Shown here piece after piece: positions 5,676 through 5,936 of a stretch of 5,936 bases of DNA (positions are counted from its first letter, which is position 1; every line of letters begins with the position of its first letter). The DNA is from Neorhizobium sp. UBA7851. Its GTDB lineage: Bacteria > Pseudomonadota > Alphaproteobacteria > Rhizobiales > Rhizobiaceae. Made by a program: the position numbers and the translations under genes. The stretch lies in assembly GCA_002500765.1 (NCBI GenBank), contig DLSX01000189.1:1-5936 (forward strand), read 5' to 3'. Under the pieces are notes generated by a model, which worked only from the letters and a program-made list of their open reading frames with translations, did no database searches and was not told where the DNA came from.

Positions 5676-5936
5676 TCAAAGCCCTCTGCGGCCGCGCATG
5701 ACACTGCGCGCCAGCATGGCCGAAACCTGCCCCTCGCTCTTGCGAAAGCTTGCAGCATCGGTCGTCGTCACGTTGAAGACGATCTGCGGCGCCGCACCGC
5801 CACCGGCCGATGCAACGCCGAGCACGCCGTCCGCCCCGCGTTTCAGCGGCAGGATCGCTTCCGGTCCCGCCTCGCCCATCAGGCCGGTGCCGCCATTCAT
5901 CGGAAAATAGCTCGGCGCCCGCACCACGCCACCATC
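5676..5936 (-). CDS. GTA gp11, tail tape-measure protein, C-terminal fragment
   Basis: The last 86 codons are visible; the gene enters from the right edge and ends in TGA at 5676-5678. The fragment carries the conserved tape-measure tail GGVVRAPSYFPMNGG followed by GLMGEAGPEAILPLKRGADG, a motif seen near the C-terminus of many siphovirus and GTA tape-measure proteins. It is followed by a Gly/Ala linker and a short strand-helix end (QIVFNVTTTDAASFRKSEGQ, then MLARSVMRGRRGL). The protein sets tail length and occupies the tube lumen; its C-terminus is expected to face the hub. The position just before gp12 fits the conserved GTA order. The fragment's family is clear from the motif; the missing N-terminal part cannot be judged. 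Confidence 0.9.
   Translation of the reverse strand, partial: DGGVVRAPSYFPMNGGTGLMGEAGPEAILPLKRGADGVLGVASAGGGAAPQIVFNVTTTDAASFRKSEGQVSAMLARSVMRGRRGL

Noticed and set aside
1..5936. CRISPR array, tRNA, rRNA or insertion sequence
   Set aside because: No regularly spaced repeats, cloverleaf-like sequence, rRNA signature or transposase-like frame was seen on either strand.

Overview
The window is a high-GC stretch of alphaproteobacterial DNA. It carries the 3' (tail-tip) end of a gene transfer agent (GTA) structural cluster of the RcGTA type. All recognisable genes lie on the minus strand, so transcription runs from position 5936 towards position 1. Protein style (gp12 to gp15 family signatures) and composition point to Hyphomicrobiales, most likely a Rhizobiaceae relative (Rhizobium, Agrobacterium, Shinella or Ensifer group). 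That placement is an inference from the protein sequences; no rRNA or other taxonomic marker is present.

In transcription order the window holds: the last 86 residues of a tail tape-measure protein (GTA gp11); the distal tail protein gp12 (DUF2460/TIGR02217); the hub protein gp13 (DUF2163 plus phage BR0599 domain, with four candidate Fe-S cysteines); a small NlpC/P60 cysteine peptidase, gp14; a 326-bp gap; and the first 1125 codons of the very large tail-tip/host-specificity protein gp15 ('megatron', with a GTA TIM-barrel and a phage-tail_3 domain). gp15 runs off the left edge without a stop. It is the real gene across the left 57% of the window. The long plus-strand frames there, including one of 687 codons, are antisense shadows.

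gp11 to gp14 are packed with 4-bp stop/start overlaps or a very short spacer, as expected for one co-translated operon. Together they would build the bottom of the particle: tape measure in the tube, gp12 ring, gp13 hub, gp14 peptidase and gp15 at the tip for cell-surface recognition and envelope penetration.

The one part this layout does not explain is the gap at 3376-3701 between gp14 and gp15. It contains a plus-strand (antisense) 29-codon ORF behind a near-perfect Shine-Dalgarno sequence and three inverted repeats. This is the best candidate for something undescribed here: a small peptide gene, an sRNA, or a structured insert in the GTA message.
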